Source: an uncultured Pseudomonadota bacterium (GTDB lineage Bacteria > Pseudomonadota > Alphaproteobacteria > RUG11792). From it: a stretch of 7,575 bases of DNA. Location of the stretch: contig CADBQC010000025.1 of NCBI GenBank assembly GCA_902796745.1, positions 1 to 7,575 on the forward strand, written 5' to 3'. Shown piece after piece: positions 6,094 to 7,575 of the stretch; within the stretch, counting starts at the first letter, position 1, and every line of letters starts with the position of its first letter. A program made the position numbers and the translations under genes. The notes under the pieces are model-generated. The model was not told where the DNA came from. It was given only the letters and a program-made list of their open reading frames with translations, and did not search any database.

Positions 6094-7575
6094 TTACTTC
6101 TTCTCATTTTCCTCCTTCACTTCTCCCGAGTTCATATCTTTATTATTTTCGGTTTTATCTATCAATATTTCGTCTTTATTTTCTATTTTGTTGATTTCTA
6201 TTTCTTTTTCATTTTTCTTATCTGCCAAGTTCATATTATTCTCTTCGTTTTTCTCTTCTATTTTTTTGTTTTCTATTTGTTTTTCATTTTCCACATTCGT
6301 TTCTTTCAAGTTCATATCTTTATCATCTTTGTTTTCACTTACTATTATTTGGTTTTCATTTTTCTCTTTTTGTCCTTGATTCTTCAATTTTTGCGCTAGT
6401 TCTTTTGAGGAGAATAAATCTTTCAAGCCATTTTTCACTCTCACTTTTGAATACCTGTTCAAAATGTTTCCCATTTTCTGTTGTGCAACTTCAGTTTTTT
6501 CCTTCTCTTTTAGCTTTTCTACCAGTCCTTTCACTATCTCTTTTTTATCAGCATCATTCTTATTTATCAGCAGCTTGCTAACTTTTCGCCAGTTCTGATG
6601 CGCCGCTGGTATCAGTTTTTCTCTTTCGTAAAAAATGCCATCTTCCTCTGATCTTATTGTTAAGTCTCCATCAAAAAATTCAGCATAATCTGAAAAATCG
6701 AATTGTTTTCCTTTTGATCCTATTTCGTCAACCTTAACCTCAGTCAATTCTTTGTCGTATAAAATTTTGCATAAATCTTTTAACGTCATGTCTTGTAAAG
6801 GTTCATCTTCGTTTTTTAGCGCTTTAGATGAAAAATTCACAATAACATTATTGGGCATTACTTGTTTATTTACTTTTTTACTTACATTTTTGTTAACATT
6901 GTTAGTGTTGATATTTTTTTTCCTTACAACTTTTGCATCATTGTTAATGTTGATAATTTCATTTTCTTTCTCGTATTCTTTTTTATTATTCAGATTTATC
7001 AGATTTGTGTTAATATCTTCAATAACTTTTTGATTTATATTAATTTTATTTATATTGTCGTTTTTTTCATTTTGGATATTGTCTTCCATTTTCTTCATAT
7101 TTTCTTCTCTTGACGATTTGTTTCGCACATTAATGATTTCTTCTTTCAATAAATTTTGTTCATTTTCATTATCCATTGTAGTCTTTTTGTTTTGGGCATT
7201 AAAATTTAGGTTTTTATCATAGTCGCTGGTGTTATTATTCTTATCTTCAATTTCGTTATAACCCATATCTTGATATTTGTTATCGTTGATGTTTCCATCA
7301 TTATCATTTTTCAAGTCATCTTTGACATCACTTTGTTCATTTTGCTCTTTTTTTCCACTCTTGTATTTGTCTTCCCTGATCTCCTCATCCTTTTGGTTAC
7401 CAAAATTATCTTCATTATTGATGCTTTCATCATTGTATTCGTGGGTCTCTTTTAAATTTTTAAGTTTATTTTCGTACTCGTATTCATTCTTTTTGTTCAT
7501 GTATTCATTCGATTCGTCGTTAAATTTTTTATTCATGTTCCATAAGCGTTCCAGCAAATTGTAGAATTCTTCATC
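6094..7575 (-). CDS. Asparagine/lysine/glutamate-rich protein of unknown function (5' end outside window)
   Basis: The frame is open to the window edge, so at least 493 residues are encoded and the true start lies beyond 7575. The first visible residues are DEEFYNLLERLWNMNKKF, which look like the end of a folded helix. I recognise no family. Numbering from the TTG at 7557, residues 1-233 are low complexity: about 24% Asn, and Asn, Lys, Glu and Asp together make about 61%. Residues 234-398 (6364-6858) look like an ordinary folded segment, with hydrophobics, both Phe-Phe and aromatic clusters (FDFSDYAEFFDGDLTIR) and amphipathic helices (IVKGLVEKLKEKEKTEVAQQ). Residues 399-487 are again about 70% N/K/E/D and contain three degenerate units beginning with [DN]MN[LS]. 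No signal peptide or membrane segment is visible in the part present. GC is visibly lower than in neighbouring genes (two sampled 60-base lines gave 22% and 25%; one in dapB gave 48%). A secreted or host-directed role is possible but unproven. Confidence 0.75.
   Translation of the reverse strand, partial: DEEFYNLLERLWNMNKKFNDESNEYMNKKNEYEYENKLKNLKETHEYNDESINNEDNFGNQKDEEIREDKYKSGKKEQNEQSDVKDDLKNDNDGNINDNKYQDMGYNEIEDKNNNTSDYDKNLNFNAQNKKTTMDNENEQNLLKEEIINVRNKSSREENMKKMEDNIQNEKNDNINKININQKVIEDINTNLINLNNKKEYEKENEIININNDAKVVRKKNINTNNVNKNVSKKVNKQVMPNNVIVNFSSKALKNEDEPLQDMTLKDLCKILYDKELTEVKVDEIGSKGKQFDFSDYAEFFDGDLTIRSEEDGIFYEREKLIPAAHQNWRKVSKLLINKNDADKKEIVKGLVEKLKEKEKTEVAQQKMGNILNRYSKVRVKNGLKDLFSSKELAQKLKNQGQKEKNENQIIVSENKDDKDMNLKETNVENEKQIENKKIEEKNEENNMNLADKKNEKEIEINKIENKDEILIDKTENNKDMNSGEVKEENEKK
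6130..6320 (-). repeat. Degenerate [DN]MN[LS] repeats in the asparagine-rich protein
   Basis: The sequence GTTCAT(A)T recurs at 6130, 6229 and 6310 on the plus strand, encoding MN within DMNL, NMNL and DMNS on the minus strand. The units are 27 and 33 residues long and rich in KxE/NE pairs (NEKQIEN, NEKEIEIN, KEENEKK). They look like diverged tandem duplications, although low-complexity composition alone can create similar patterns. Confidence 0.4.

Noticed and set aside
7277..7564. Plus-strand frames (also 6071-6379, 6752-7033, 6862-7113) rich in Phe, Leu, Ser and Ile that look like membrane proteins.
   Set aside because: They are the complement of the N/K/E/D-rich gene: Asn, Lys and Glu codons read backwards give Ile/Leu/Phe/Ser. 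No ribosome binding sites or family motifs support them.

Overview
The window looks like part of an AT-rich proteobacterial chromosome, most likely from an alphaproteobacterium. The evidence is the single-strand binding protein (GERKEKTEWHR, acidic DDIPF tip) and the family-4-type uracil-DNA glycosylase, which carries WRPPGNR where the iron-sulfur form has a cysteine. Moderate AT richness, long decayed intergenic stretches and an asparagine-rich low-complexity protein would fit a host-associated lineage such as Holosporales or Rickettsiales. That placement is an inference from protein style; no marker RNA gene is present.

Layout. Positions 4-1549 hold a divergent pair, a uracil-DNA glycosylase (minus) and ispE (plus). 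Their ATG codons share the tetranucleotide CATG at 718-721. A near-consensus promoter for the glycosylase lies inside ispE and should give an almost leaderless transcript. Positions 1604-3553 hold a minus-strand pair, an MFS transporter followed by rsmE. They abut exactly (TAG then GTG), and the rsmE ribosome binding site lies in the last transporter codons. Positions 3554-4123 are non-coding and contain a 327-bp segment bounded by a 12-bp perfect inverted repeat, possibly a decayed small mobile element. Positions 4124-5374 hold ssb followed by dapB on the minus strand, 18 nt apart. Positions 5375-6093 are a second gene-poor stretch with a probable gene remnant and a strong two-way terminator hairpin. 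From 6094 to the window edge runs one long minus-strand frame, open past position 7575. It encodes an N/K/E/D-rich protein around an ordinary-looking central segment.

Most genes are housekeeping: uracil repair, the MEP isoprenoid pathway (ispE), 16S rRNA methylation (rsmE), lysine/diaminopimelate synthesis (dapB) and DNA replication (ssb). They do not form one functional system. The least explained features are the asparagine-rich protein, the inverted-repeat-bounded segment and the shared start of the first gene pair. I found no tRNA, rRNA, CRISPR array or intact insertion sequence.
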